Shown: positions 35,668-43,768 of the stretch, piece after piece
Numbering within the stretch: position 1 is the first letter of the stretch
Layout: every line of letters starts with the position of its first letter
Assembly (NCBI GenBank): GCA_049841155.1
Contig: JASGHI010000003.1
Location: 2,081,467-2,145,466, forward strand
DNA length: 64,000 nucleotides
Source: ZC4RG30 sp049841155
GTDB lineage: Bacteria > Pseudomonadota > Gammaproteobacteria > Steroidobacterales > Steroidobacteraceae
Direction: 5' to 3'
The notes under the pieces: model-generated
What the model saw: only the letters and a program-made list of their open reading frames with translations
Told to the model about the DNA's origin: nothing
Databases searched by the model: none
Position numbers and translations under genes: made by a program

Positions 35668-36873
35668 TCAAACCGGAGCGGGCATCACAACAAAATCACT
35701 CGCTGGCACTAATCGATCAATGAAGTCCGCCCAGAACTGCAACATCTCCTTCCGCTGCTCCGCATACTCGGCCCGGTTGTAGACGCCCCTCACCCCGCCG
35801 ATCGTGTGATTCAACGCCTTCTCCACGACATCGGACGGCCAGCCCTTCTCATGCAGCAGCGTTGAGGCCGTGCGGCGCAAGTCATGGATAGTGAACGCCG
35901 GGATTTCCTGATCTTGCAATGCAACCTTGAGGGCGCTATTGAGTGCATTGTGGGCAAAGGGCTTGGTCAGAGTGCCGCGGCCAGGCAGTACCCATGCGCT
36001 ATTGCCGGCAAGCGCCTTCAGCTCCTTGAACAGCAGCACGGTCTGCTTCGACAGGTAGACGATGTGCGGCTTGCCGGTCTTGGAGTTTTCCTGGGGAATG
36101 TGCCATTCCGCCTCGTCGAGGTGGACATCCTTCCACTGCGCGAGCAGCAACTCCGACTTGCGCACCAACGTCAGCAGGATCAAATAGAGCGCGATCTTGA
36201 ACTGGCGCCGGATGTTCGAGGCCTGGGCGGACCGCAGGAATAGCTGAATCTCCTCCGGAGCCAACGCGCGGTCTCGTGCGGCAGCCCGATAGACGTGGCG
36301 CATGGGCAGCGCTGACACGGGGTTGTGATCGAGCAGACCACAAGTCACGGCGTAATCGAGCATGCGCTTGAGCAAGCCGCGAATCTGGCCGGCGGCGGCG
36401 TCGAAGCCCTGCTGCTTCTTCCGCCAGACCACGGACCGAACGTCCTCCGCGGTGATCTCCCGGACCTGCCTGGTGCCGATGTACGGCACGATGTCCTTCT
36501 CGAGGTAGCGGCGGGGGATGGTGCTGTTCTTCCGGTCCCGCTCCTGGATGTCGCGGAAGAATCGCTCGCCGAACTCCGCGACCGTCGCGTTCTCCGGGCC
36601 GGCCACCTTGGCGAGCTGCTTCTTCTGCGCGGGCGACTGCCCCAGCGCGACGGCCTGGGCGGCTTCATCGCGCTTCAGGCGCGCATTCTTGAGCGTGAGC
36701 GCCGGGTACTTCCCCAGCGTCAGCTTCTCCCGCCTGCCATTCAGCCGGTAGCGATAGCGCCAGACGATGCTGCCTGTGGGCAGCACCTCGACGTACAAGC
36801 CCCGATCGTCGCTGACGATGTACGAGGCGTCCCTGGGTTTGAGTGCTTTGAGAGCGGTGTCTGTGAGAGCCAT
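35668..36873 (-). CDS. int: P4-type tyrosine integrase (DUF4102 arm-binding domain)
   Basis: This 401-residue integrase has an N-terminal arm-DNA-binding domain (LTDTALKALKPRDASYIVSD, RGLYVEVLPTGSIVWRYRYR, EKLTLGKYPALTLKNAR), a core-binding domain from about 110 to 200, and the catalytic residues R238 (TLVRKSELL), H330-x-x-R333 (TIHDLRRT) and Y365 (VRGVYNRAEY). It lies 183 bp from the mnmE stop and reads away from it, as expected for the integrase of an mnmE-targeting island. The ATG at 36873 starts MALTDTALKALKP, the standard family N-terminus. TGGACCCA repeats surround its start and could serve as arm sites or an autoregulatory operator. Confidence 0.93.
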   Translation of the reverse strand: MALTDTALKALKPRDASYIVSDDRGLYVEVLPTGSIVWRYRYRLNGRREKLTLGKYPALTLKNARLKRDEAAQAVALGQSPAQKKQLAKVAGPENATVAEFGERFFRDIQERDRKNSTIPRRYLEKDIVPYIGTRQVREITAEDVRSVVWRKKQQGFDAAAGQIRGLLKRMLDYAVTCGLLDHNPVSALPMRHVYRAAARDRALAPEEIQLFLRSAQASNIRRQFKIALYLILLTLVRKSELLLAQWKDVHLDEAEWHIPQENSKTGKPHIVYLSKQTVLLFKELKALAGNSAWVLPGRGTLTKPFAHNALNSALKVALQDQEIPAFTIHDLRRTASTLLHEKGWPSDVVEKALNHTIGGVRGVYNRAEYAEQRKEMLQFWADFIDRLVPASDFVVMPAPV

Positions 36874-36944
36874 GGACCTTCCATGGGTCCATGGAAGCCA
36901 AGTCACCTCAAAATCCGGTGTACTTGGACCCAAATATGGACCCA
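36873..36944. promoter_or_regulatory. TGGACC(CA) repeat cluster upstream of int, candidate arm sites or operator
   Basis: Copies are TGGACC at 36873-36878, inverted TGGGTCCA at 36884-36891, TTGGACCCA at 36924-36932 and TGGACCCA at 36937-36944. Matching copies lie inside the other island end (19330-19349). They overlap the integrase promoter and start codon. Confidence 0.5.
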
Positions 36945-37056
36945 AAAAGTGATGGCTCCGACTGTACCACCATAATGCTCACAAGACTAAAAATCCTTTA
37001 ATTTCATTCTATTAAAAGCCTTTAGAAGCCTTCTGGGGCTCTCTGTGGAATCAGAG

Positions 37057-37074
37057 TTATTTCCCGATGCAGAA
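37057..37074 (-). repeat. Proximal attachment repeat (attL-like, mnmE 3' end)
   Basis: Minus-strand TTCTGCATCGGGAAATAA forms the last five codons and stop of mnmE, so integration leaves the gene intact. It pairs with 19251-19268. Confidence 0.8.
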
Positions 37075-38433
37075 GCTACTGAAGATATGCCCCAGTAATT
37101 GATCACTGCTCACATCCCCCACCACGTCTCCCAGCTCACGCTGAGCTTCGCGCAGCTCGAAAGCAGCAAGTTCGCCCTGCTTGGCGCCAAGCTGCCGCTG
37201 GGCTTCATCCAGGCGCGCGGTGGCGCGACGCAGCGCTTCCACATGTCGGGCGCGGGCGGAGAAGCTGCCCTCGCTGCCGGCATCCCCGGCAAGTCCAGCA
37301 AGGCGGCGGCGCAATGATTCCATGCCGAGGCCGGTGGCAGCGGATAGCTGAAGTACAGAGCCAGGGTGATCCGGAGTCGCAGATTGATCCTTCAATGAAT
37401 CTTTTTGGCTATTTTTTGCACTTATAAGATCAATCTTGTTGCCAATAAGGGTAATACCCACCCCCTGTGGCAGCGACCTCCTCTCCTCCTCGAAGGAGTT
37501 GAAATCAGGGTCCTCCATTACATCCACCACGAACAGCAGGTGATCAGCCCGCTCGATGGCAGACCGGGCGCGGCGCATGCCTTCGGCCTCGATGGCATCG
37601 CTGGTGGCATCGCGCAGCCCCGCGGTGTCGATCAGCTCCATGGGCACCCCATCGATCTCGATCTGCACCCGCAGCAGATCCCGCGTGGTGCCGGCGATGG
37701 GCGTAACGATGGCCACATCCTGCCCCGCCAGCGCATTCATCAGCGTGCTCTTGCCGGCATTGGGCCGCCCGGCAATGGCGATGGTGAGCCCGCGGGTAAG
37801 CACGGCGCCGCGCTCCGCGCCGCGCAGCACGGCCGCCATGCGCTGCTGCACATCGGCAAGCCGGGCGCGCAATTCACTGCTGCCGAGAAAATCGATCTCC
37901 TCCTCGGGGAAATCGATCGCCGCCTCCACGTACACGCGAAGCTGGGTCAGCGCATCACGGGTGGCATTCACCGCCCGCGAGAACTCGCCCTGCAGCGAAC
38001 GCAGCGCGGCCTGCGCGGCGCGGCGCGAGCCGGCATCAATCAGGTCGGCAATGGCCTCGGCCTGGGCCAGATCGATCCGGTCGTTGAGAAAGGCGCGCTC
38101 GCTGAACTCTCCCGGCCGCGCGCGGCGTGCGCCCAGCTCTACCGCCCGCGCGACCAGCGCCTCCACCACCACATTGCCGCCGTGGCCCTGCAGCTCCAGC
38201 ACATGCTCGCCGGTGAAGGAATGCGGCGCCGGGAAATACAGCGCCAGGCCGATGTCGATGAGCTCGCCGGCCGCATCGCGCCAGCGCGAGAGCACTGCCT
38301 GCCGTGCCGGTGGCAGCGCACCCACCAGCGCCTGCGCAATGGCCGGCACCGCCGGCCCCGACACCCGCACCACCGCCACGCCACCGCGTCCCGGCGGTGT
38401 GGCCGCTGCCACGATGGTGTCGCGTTCAGCCAT
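37057..38433 (-). CDS. mnmE: tRNA uridine-5-carboxymethylaminomethyl modification GTPase MnmE
   Basis: This 458-residue GTPase acts with MnmG to modify U34 of tRNAs. Its N-terminal tetrahydrofolate-binding domain begins DTIVAAATPPGRGGVAVVRVSG. The G domain has GRPNAGKSTLMNAL (G1), the TTRD-type GTTRDLLRVQ, DTAGLRDATSD (G3) and LIGNKIDL (G4). The C-terminus FCIGK carries the conserved Cys. The last 18 bp are the attachment site of the island that begins immediately downstream. yidC lies 21 bp upstream on the same strand. Confidence 0.98.
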   Translation of the reverse strand: MAERDTIVAAATPPGRGGVAVVRVSGPAVPAIAQALVGALPPARQAVLSRWRDAAGELIDIGLALYFPAPHSFTGEHVLELQGHGGNVVVEALVARAVELGARRARPGEFSERAFLNDRIDLAQAEAIADLIDAGSRRAAQAALRSLQGEFSRAVNATRDALTQLRVYVEAAIDFPEEEIDFLGSSELRARLADVQQRMAAVLRGAERGAVLTRGLTIAIAGRPNAGKSTLMNALAGQDVAIVTPIAGTTRDLLRVQIEIDGVPMELIDTAGLRDATSDAIEAEGMRRARSAIERADHLLFVVDVMEDPDFNSFEEERRSLPQGVGITLIGNKIDLISAKNSQKDSLKDQSATPDHPGSVLQLSAATGLGMESLRRRLAGLAGDAGSEGSFSARARHVEALRRATARLDEAQRQLGAKQGELAAFELREAQRELGDVVGDVSSDQLLGHIFSSFCIGK

Positions 38434-38454
38434 GCGCCGGCCTCACGCGCAGCG

Positions 38455-40176
38455 TCAGTTGCGCCGCGCGTTCGATGCCTCGATGCGGCGGTTGATGTTC
38501 CACTGCTGCGCGATGGTGAGGATGGTGTTGGTCACCCAGTACAGCACCAGCCCCGAGGGGAAGAACGCAAAGGTCACCGACATCACCAGCGGCAGGATCA
38601 TGAACACCTTGGCCTGCACCGGATCGGCCGGTGTGGGCTGCAGCTTGTACTGCAGGAACATGGCGCCGGCCATGATCAGCGGCAGGATGAAGAACGGATC
38701 GCGCGTGGACAGATCCTGCAGCCAGCCGAAGAACGGCGCCTGGCGCATCTCCACGCTCTCGAGCAGCACCCAGTAGAAGGCCAGGAACACCGGCAGCTGC
38801 ACCAGCATGGGCAGGCAGCCGGAGGCCGGGTTGATCTTCTCCTTCTTGTACATCTCCATCATCGCGCGGCCGAGCTTCTCGCGGTCGTCCTTGTAGGTCT
38901 CCTGCAACTGCTTCATGCGCGGCGAGATCAGTTTCATCTTCGCCATGGAGCGGCCGGAAGCCTCCGACAGCGGATAGAACGCCAGCTTGAGCAGGAAGGT
39001 CACGGCGATGATGGCCAGACCCCAGTTGTTGAACAGCTGATGCGCTTTCTGCAGCAGCCAGAACAGCGGCTTGGCGAGGAAGGTCAGCTTGCCGTAGTCG
39101 GCGGCCCGCGAAAGTTCGGGGTGGATGGATTCGAGCTGCTTCTGCAGCTTGGGACCGACGAACACGGTCTCGCCGATGGTATGGCTGCTGCCCGCGTCGA
39201 TGCTCTGGGTGGGCCCGACAATGGTGGCGAGGTACTCGTTGCCGCGCACGCGCAGTGTGTAGCGGGCGCGCTCGGCGGTCTTCGGCACCATGGCCGCGAC
39301 GAAATGGTGCTGCAGCGAAGCCATCCAGCCACCGGTGATCTCGCGGTTGAGGCTGGCGTCGTCCTGGCTCGCGATCTTGAGCTTCTGGTACTTGCCGCCG
39401 TCCCACAGCGCCGGCCCGGTGAAGGCATAGCTGTTCACGTTGAAATAGGAGCGGGTCACCGGCGGCATGTCGTGCAGGATCTGCATGTAGGGCGCCACCT
39501 GCCAGGCAGCCGGGCTGCCATTGTCGACCCGGTATTCGATGTCGATGCGATAGCTGCCGCGGTGGAACACGAAGGTCTTGGTGACGTTGACGCCCTCGGC
39601 CGAACTCCACTTCAGCGGCACGCGCAGTTCGTCGGCGCCGTCCTGCAGCTCGAACCCGGCGAAGTCGCTGGTGAAGGTCTCGACATGAGTGGGGTAGCTG
39701 CCCGCGGGCACCGCACCGGCGCCGGCGAGGCCGCTCTGCAGCACGTACTCGTCGCCGGGGCCCTGGGCACGCAGCAGGCGCACGACTTCCGGCTGGCCCT
39801 TCACCACCGGGTACTGCAGCAGGTCGGCGCGGCGCAGCTCGCCGCCGACCAGGCTGATATCGAGGTCCAGCACATCGGTCTTGACCCTGAGCAGCGCGGG
39901 CGCTGCGGCCGCGGCGGCATCGGGCTGGGTTGCGGCACCCGGAGTCGGCGCAGCCTGCGGCACGGGTGCGGTGGCGCCGGCAGCGGCCGGCGCATTCGCG
40001 GCTCCCGCCTGCGGAATGGCATTGCCCAGCGAGGGCGGCGGATTGGCAGCCGCAGCAACACGCGCGGCCTCGGCTGCCGCCGCATCGCGCGCGGCGTAGT
40101 CCAGCTGCCAGGTCTGGTAATTGACCAGCAGGATCATGCCCAGGGCAATCCACAGGAACAGTCGCAGGTTCTTCAT
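38455..40176 (-). CDS. yidC: Membrane protein insertase YidC
   Basis: This 573-residue protein has the gammaproteobacterial YidC plan: an N-terminal membrane anchor (RLFLWIALGMILLVNYQTWQLDY), an Ala/Pro-rich linker, a large periplasmic beta domain (about 90-340) and the conserved five-helix insertase core (NNWGLAIIAVTFLLKLAFYPLSEASGRSMAKMKLISPRM, the GCLPMLVQLPVFLAFYWVLLESVEMR groove, and LQYKLQPTPADPVQAKVFMILPLVMSVTFAFFPSGLVLYWVTN). It inserts and folds inner-membrane proteins alone or with SecYEG. It lies in the rpmH-rnpA-yidD-yidC-mnmE cluster. Confidence 0.98.
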   Translation of the reverse strand: MKNLRLFLWIALGMILLVNYQTWQLDYAARDAAAAEAARVAAAANPPPSLGNAIPQAGAANAPAAAGATAPVPQAAPTPGAATQPDAAAAAAPALLRVKTDVLDLDISLVGGELRRADLLQYPVVKGQPEVVRLLRAQGPGDEYVLQSGLAGAGAVPAGSYPTHVETFTSDFAGFELQDGADELRVPLKWSSAEGVNVTKTFVFHRGSYRIDIEYRVDNGSPAAWQVAPYMQILHDMPPVTRSYFNVNSYAFTGPALWDGGKYQKLKIASQDDASLNREITGGWMASLQHHFVAAMVPKTAERARYTLRVRGNEYLATIVGPTQSIDAGSSHTIGETVFVGPKLQKQLESIHPELSRAADYGKLTFLAKPLFWLLQKAHQLFNNWGLAIIAVTFLLKLAFYPLSEASGRSMAKMKLISPRMKQLQETYKDDREKLGRAMMEMYKKEKINPASGCLPMLVQLPVFLAFYWVLLESVEMRQAPFFGWLQDLSTRDPFFILPLIMAGAMFLQYKLQPTPADPVQAKVFMILPLVMSVTFAFFPSGLVLYWVTNTILTIAQQWNINRRIEASNARRN

Positions 40177-40182
40177 TGGCCT

Positions 40183-40392
40183 TTAGGGAACGGGGTCGAA
40201 CCCGCCTTCATTGAATGGGTGGCAACGGAACACGCGCCGGGCCGACAGCACCGACCCTTTCAGCACGCCGTGACGTTGCAGGGCCTGCGTGGCGTAGCAG
40301 GAGCATGTGGGGTGAAAACGGCAGCATTGGCCCAGATGTGGGCTAATGATGAGCTGATAGCCCCGGATTATTGCAATCAGGATACGACGCAT
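40183..40392 (-). CDS. yidD: Membrane protein insertion efficiency factor YidD
   Basis: This 69-residue protein has the complete YidD motif set: GYQLIISPHLGQCCRFHPTC, SCYATQALQRHGVLKGS and RVFRCHPFNEGGFDPVP. It is an inner-membrane-associated helper of YidC-dependent insertion. Its start overlaps the 3' end of rnpA by 16 bp and yidC starts 6 bp after its stop, so all are cotranscribed. Confidence 0.96.
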   Translation of the reverse strand: MRRILIAIIRGYQLIISPHLGQCCRFHPTCSCYATQALQRHGVLKGSVLSARRVFRCHPFNEGGFDPVP

Positions 40393-40751
40393 TGCTTTCG
40401 AACCTGGTTCCAGAGTCCTTCGAGGCCCTCGCGAAGCGCGGCATTATGCGCCGTCCGCGCTCCGTTCCGCGCGCCGACGACGAAGTCCATGGCGGGCAGA
40501 TCCGGCGCCGCCCGGCGGAAGGATTCGCGCACCTGGCGCTTCACGCGGTTGCGATCCACCGCCTTGCCCACGGCCTTGCTGCCGATGGAAAGACCCAGGC
40601 GCGCATGACCCAGTTCGTTGGGCGCGAAGTTGATGGAAAAAAGAGCGTTCACGACACGCCGCCTGAGGGCGTACACCCGGTTGAAGGCCGGCGGCGAGAG
40701 CAGCCGCTGCTGCGGCTTGAAGGGGAATCGCGCGGGGGTCGCGCCAGTCAC
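40377..40751 (-). CDS. rnpA: Ribonuclease P protein component
   Basis: This 124-residue basic protein contains the RnpA signature RNRVKRQVRESFRRAAPDLPAMDFVVGAR, and an N-terminal FPFKPQQRLLSPPAFNRVY that binds the 5' leader of pre-tRNA. It assists the catalytic RNA subunit in pre-tRNA maturation. It begins 27 bp after the rpmH stop and overlaps yidD. Confidence 0.96.
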   Translation of the reverse strand: MTGATPARFPFKPQQRLLSPPAFNRVYALRRRVVNALFSINFAPNELGHARLGLSIGSKAVGKAVDRNRVKRQVRESFRRAAPDLPAMDFVVGARNGARTAHNAALREGLEGLWNQVRKQCVVS

Positions 40752-40778
40752 GGGGCGACCTCGTCGCGCGTCCGGCGA

Positions 40779-40919
40779 TCAGGGGATCAGGCGCTTGCGG
40801 CCCTTGGCGCGGCGGCGCGCCAGGACCTTGCGGCCATCGGCCGTGGCCATGCGGGCACGGAAGCCATGCGTGCGCACGCGCTTGATCTTGCTCGGCTGGA
40901 AGGTGCGTTTCGTGGCCAT
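40779..40919 (-). CDS. rpmH: 50S ribosomal protein L34
   Basis: This 46-residue protein translates as MATKRTFQPSKIKRVRTHGF, then RARMATADGRKVLARRRAKG and RKRLIP, the full L34 sequence pattern. It is a structural protein of the large ribosomal subunit. It is first in the minus-strand rpmH-rnpA-yidD-yidC-mnmE cluster and divergent from dnaA across 126 bp, the conserved bacterial arrangement. Confidence 0.98.
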   Translation of the reverse strand: MATKRTFQPSKIKRVRTHGFRARMATADGRKVLARRRAKGRKRLIP

Positions 40920-41045
40920 GGCGCTTGAATCGGCTCGGGAAAAACGGGTCCGGCAGGGTACGCAGGGCGCCGCCCCAAGTCAACAGCGATGACCGTCCCC
41001 GGCATCCCCGGGGCCGCTGCGGCTGGGGTAGACTTTCGCCCCCCC
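40920..41045. promoter_or_regulatory. rpmH-dnaA divergent intergenic region
   Basis: This 126-bp GC-rich region must hold the rpmH and dnaA promoters. No DnaA box (TTATCCACA-like) is visible, in contrast to the dnaA-dnaN gap, so it is unlikely to be the origin here. Confidence 0.5.
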
Positions 41046-42398
41046 ATGTCTGCCCTCGCCGAATTTTCACCCCTATGGCCGCAGGTCCTGGAGCGCCTCG
41101 CTCAGGAGCTGCCGGACCAGCAGGTGAATACCTGGATCCGGCCACTGCAGGCCGTGGAGGATGGCAGTGGCCTGCGCCTGCTGGCGCCGAACCGTTTCAC
41201 GGTGGAATGGATCCAGGCCCATGCGGCGGACCGCATCGCCGCGCTGCTGCGCGAGATGGCCGGCCACGAAGTGCCCTGCACTGTGGTGATCGGCTCGCGG
41301 CCGGCGGCGGTCGCAGCACCAGACCCTGAGCCGGCGCGGCCGATGGCGCGGCGGAACACCGAACCGGTGATGCAGATCGGCGCCAGGCTCAATCCGGATT
41401 CCACCTTCGCCACCTTCGTCGAAGGCAAGAGCAACCACTTCGCCAAGGCCGCGGCCATGCAGGTGGCGGACAACCCGGGCAAGGGCTACAACCCGCTTTT
41501 CATCTATGGCGGCACGGGGCTGGGCAAGACCCACCTGATGCAGGCCGTGGGACATGTGATCCGCGAGCGCAACCCGCAAGGCCGCGTGGCCTATGTGCAC
41601 TCGGAGCGCTTCGTCGATGACATGGTGCGCGCGCTGCGCCACAACACCATGAACGACTTCAAGAACAGCTACCGCTCGCTGTCGGCGCTGCTCATCGACG
41701 ACATCCAGTTCTTCGCCGGCAAGGACCGCTCACAGGAAGAGTTCTTCCACACCTTCAACACGCTGCTCGAAGGCCAGAGCCAGATCATCATCACCTGCGA
41801 CCGTTATCCGAAGGAAATAGAGGGTCTCGAGGAACGGCTGAAATCTCGCTTCGGCTGGGGCCTCACGGTGGCCATCGAAGCGCCGGAGCTGGAGACCTGC
41901 GTCGCCATCCTCATCAGCAAGGCGCAGGCGGCCGGTGTGGCGCTGCCGGAGGAAGTGGCGTTTTTCATCGCACGGCGCATCCGCTCCAATGTGCGCGAGC
42001 TGGAAGGCGCGCTCAAGCGCGTGATCGCCAACGCGAACTTCACCGGCCAGGAAATCACCGTCGACTTCACCAAGGACGCGCTGAAGGATCTGCTGAACCT
42101 GCAGGCGCGGCTGGTCACCATCGAGAACATCCAGAAAACGGTGGCCGATTACTTCAAGCTGCGCGTTGCCGATCTGCTTTCCAAGAAGCGCAGCACTTCC
42201 GTGGCGCGGCCGCGGCAGATCGCCATGTGCCTGGCGCGTGATCTCACGCGGCACAGCTTGCCGGAGATCGGCAATGCCTTCGGCGGCCGCGACCACACCA
42301 CCGTGATGCACGCCTGCTCACGCGTGAAGGAACTGCAGGAAAGCGAGACGCGCGTGCGCGAAGACTACTCCAACCTCGTGCGCACGCTCACCGGCTGA
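41046..42398 (+). CDS. dnaA: Chromosomal replication initiator DnaA
   Basis: This 450-residue protein has domain I (FSPLWPQVLERLAQELPDQQ), a short linker, and an AAA+ domain with NPLFIYGGTGLGKTHLMQA (Walker A), LLIDDIQFFAGKDRSQEEFF (Walker B) and RLKSRFGWGL (sensor/arginine region). Domain IV has the DnaA signature ARDLTRHSLPEIGNAFGGRDHTTVMHACSRV. It opens oriC to begin replication. The ATG at 41046 begins MSALAEFSPLW; an in-frame Met 19 codons earlier has no support. Confidence 0.98.
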   Translation: MSALAEFSPLWPQVLERLAQELPDQQVNTWIRPLQAVEDGSGLRLLAPNRFTVEWIQAHAADRIAALLREMAGHEVPCTVVIGSRPAAVAAPDPEPARPMARRNTEPVMQIGARLNPDSTFATFVEGKSNHFAKAAAMQVADNPGKGYNPLFIYGGTGLGKTHLMQAVGHVIRERNPQGRVAYVHSERFVDDMVRALRHNTMNDFKNSYRSLSALLIDDIQFFAGKDRSQEEFFHTFNTLLEGQSQIIITCDRYPKEIEGLEERLKSRFGWGLTVAIEAPELETCVAILISKAQAAGVALPEEVAFFIARRIRSNVRELEGALKRVIANANFTGQEITVDFTKDALKDLLNLQARLVTIENIQKTVADYFKLRVADLLSKKRSTSVARPRQIAMCLARDLTRHSLPEIGNAFGGRDHTTVMHACSRVKELQESETRVREDYSNLVRTLTG

Positions 42399-42640
42399 AG
42401 CTGTGCATATCCCTGTGGAAAAGCCTGGGGAAAAGCCTGTTGATGAGAACGGGATGATATTGTCCACAGGCCACCCACAGCTGCTCCCGAACTGCCGCGG
42501 TGGATAGTCCACAGCGCCGCCGCGCGCAGGCCGCTGATATTGAACCCTTCTCCGGGTTATCCTTGTTTTCCACTGCCCCTACGACAGCTATAACAGTCTG
42601 AAAGAACGTACTGTTCAGATCAGAAAACCAAAGGCCAGAC
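42399..42640. other. oriC: Candidate chromosomal origin oriC (dnaA-dnaN intergenic)
   Basis: This 242-bp region between dnaA and dnaN has at least five DnaA-box-like 9-mers: TGTGGAAAA (42414-42422, reverse), TTGTCCACA (42460-42468), TAGTCCACA (42505-42513), TTATCCTTG (42557-42565) and TTTTCCACT (42566-42574). A relatively AT-rich segment follows. AACAGT-N12-ACTGTT (42592-42615) is a palindrome just upstream of dnaN. oriC in this gap is common in related bacteria. Confidence 0.7.
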
Positions 42641-43744
42641 ATGAAATTCACCGCGACCCGCGAGCAGATCCTCACCCCGCTGCAGGGCGTGATCGGAGTG
42701 GTTGAACGCAAGCAGACCATGCCCATCCTGGCGAACGTGCTGCTTGCCGCCAAAGGCAACCGTCTGTCGATCACGGGCACGGACCTGGAAGTGGAACTGG
42801 TGGCATCCGGTGAGGTTACGGTGCAGCAGCCGGGCGACATCACGGTGCCGGGCCGCAAGCTGCTGGAAATCGCGCGGGCTCTGCCCGAGAAGACGTCGGT
42901 GACCATTGCCACCGATGGCGACAAGGTGAAGGTAAATGCCGGCCGCAGCCGCTTCGTGCTCTCGAGCCTGGCCGCTTCGGAGTTTCCGGTGGTGGACAAT
43001 GTGAGCGCCCAGCAGACGCTGGTGTTGCCCCAGGCGGAGCTGGCGCGTCTGATCGGCAAGACGCACTTCTCGATGGCGCAGCAGGACGTCCGCTACTACC
43101 TGAACGGAACTTTGCTCGAAACTGACGGGAAAATGCTGCGAACGGTCGCGACTGACGGCCATCGTCTCGCTGTCGCCGAGGCTTCGCTGGCGGCCGGAGA
43201 TGGGGCTGCTGCGATGCAGCAGGTCATCGTTCCTCGCAAGGGCGTGCTGGAGCTGCAGCGGTTGCTGGGCAGTGAAGGTGAAGTGCAGATCGTGATCGGC
43301 TCGAATCATATTCGCGTCACGATCGGCGATGTTCGCTTTACTTCAAAGCTTATTGACGGCAAATTCCCGGAATATGGGCGCGTGATCCCCGCCAGTCCTG
43401 GCAAGAACATCGTTGCGGATCGTGAAGCGCTGCGCCAGGCGCTGCAACGTACGGCCATCCTGTCGAACGAGAAGTACCGTGGCGTGCGCCTGAGTCTGGG
43501 CAAGGATTCACTGAAGCTTCAAGCTCATAACCCCGAGCAGGAAGAGGCTGAAGACGAAGTGGAGCTGGATTACAAGGGTGAGGAGCTGGAGATCGGCTTC
43601 AATGTCACCTACCTGCTCGATGCCCTGTCTGCGGTGGATACCGAGACCGTGGAGATCGGATTGACGGATGCGAACAGCAGCTGCCTCATCCGTTCGCCGG
43701 GTTCCACCAATGCGCGCTACGTCGTGATGCCCATGCGGCTGTGA
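42641..43744 (+). CDS. dnaN: DNA polymerase III beta subunit (sliding clamp)
   Basis: This 367-residue protein has the three clamp domains in order. Typical blocks are MKFTATREQILTPLQGVIGVVERKQTMPILANVLL, ISGTDLEVEL-like SITGTDLEVELVASG, and the C-terminal TNARYVVMPMRL, which forms part of the partner-binding pocket. It is the processivity factor for replication and repair polymerases. It follows oriC; recF starts 24 bp after its stop. Confidence 0.98.
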   Translation: MKFTATREQILTPLQGVIGVVERKQTMPILANVLLAAKGNRLSITGTDLEVELVASGEVTVQQPGDITVPGRKLLEIARALPEKTSVTIATDGDKVKVNAGRSRFVLSSLAASEFPVVDNVSAQQTLVLPQAELARLIGKTHFSMAQQDVRYYLNGTLLETDGKMLRTVATDGHRLAVAEASLAAGDGAAAMQQVIVPRKGVLELQRLLGSEGEVQIVIGSNHIRVTIGDVRFTSKLIDGKFPEYGRVIPASPGKNIVADREALRQALQRTAILSNEKYRGVRLSLGKDSLKLQAHNPEQEEAEDEVELDYKGEELEIGFNVTYLLDALSAVDTETVEIGLTDANSSCLIRSPGSTNARYVVMPMRL

Positions 43745-43768
43745 GCCGCGGGCGCAAACCCTCTCCCA

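Larger units (their letters stand above)
19251..37074. mobile_element. Genomic island in the 3' end of mnmE (SGI1-type target site)
   Basis: The terminal 18 bp of mnmE (TTCTGCATCGGGAAATAA on the minus strand, 37057-37074) recur as TTCTGCATCGGAAAGTAA at 19251-19268 (16 of 18 identical). The enclosed 17.8 kb carries a tyrosine integrase immediately beside mnmE, mobile-type genes and visibly less GC-rich DNA between about 27.7 and 33.4 kb. The 3' end of mnmE/trmE/thdF is the known attB of SGI1 and related islands. No conjugation or relaxase genes were recognised, so mobility would depend on a helper element. The content is mosaic: metabolic operon, replication-gene remnant, defence genes, structured non-coding segment and a second recombinase. 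Confidence 0.85.

Noticed and set aside
37405..40608. Open frame of over 1000 codons on the plus strand across mnmE, yidC and yidD
   Set aside because: It is antisense to three well-conserved genes. Long antisense frames are a by-product of GC-rich codon usage, and its His/Arg/Gly-rich composition shows no domain.
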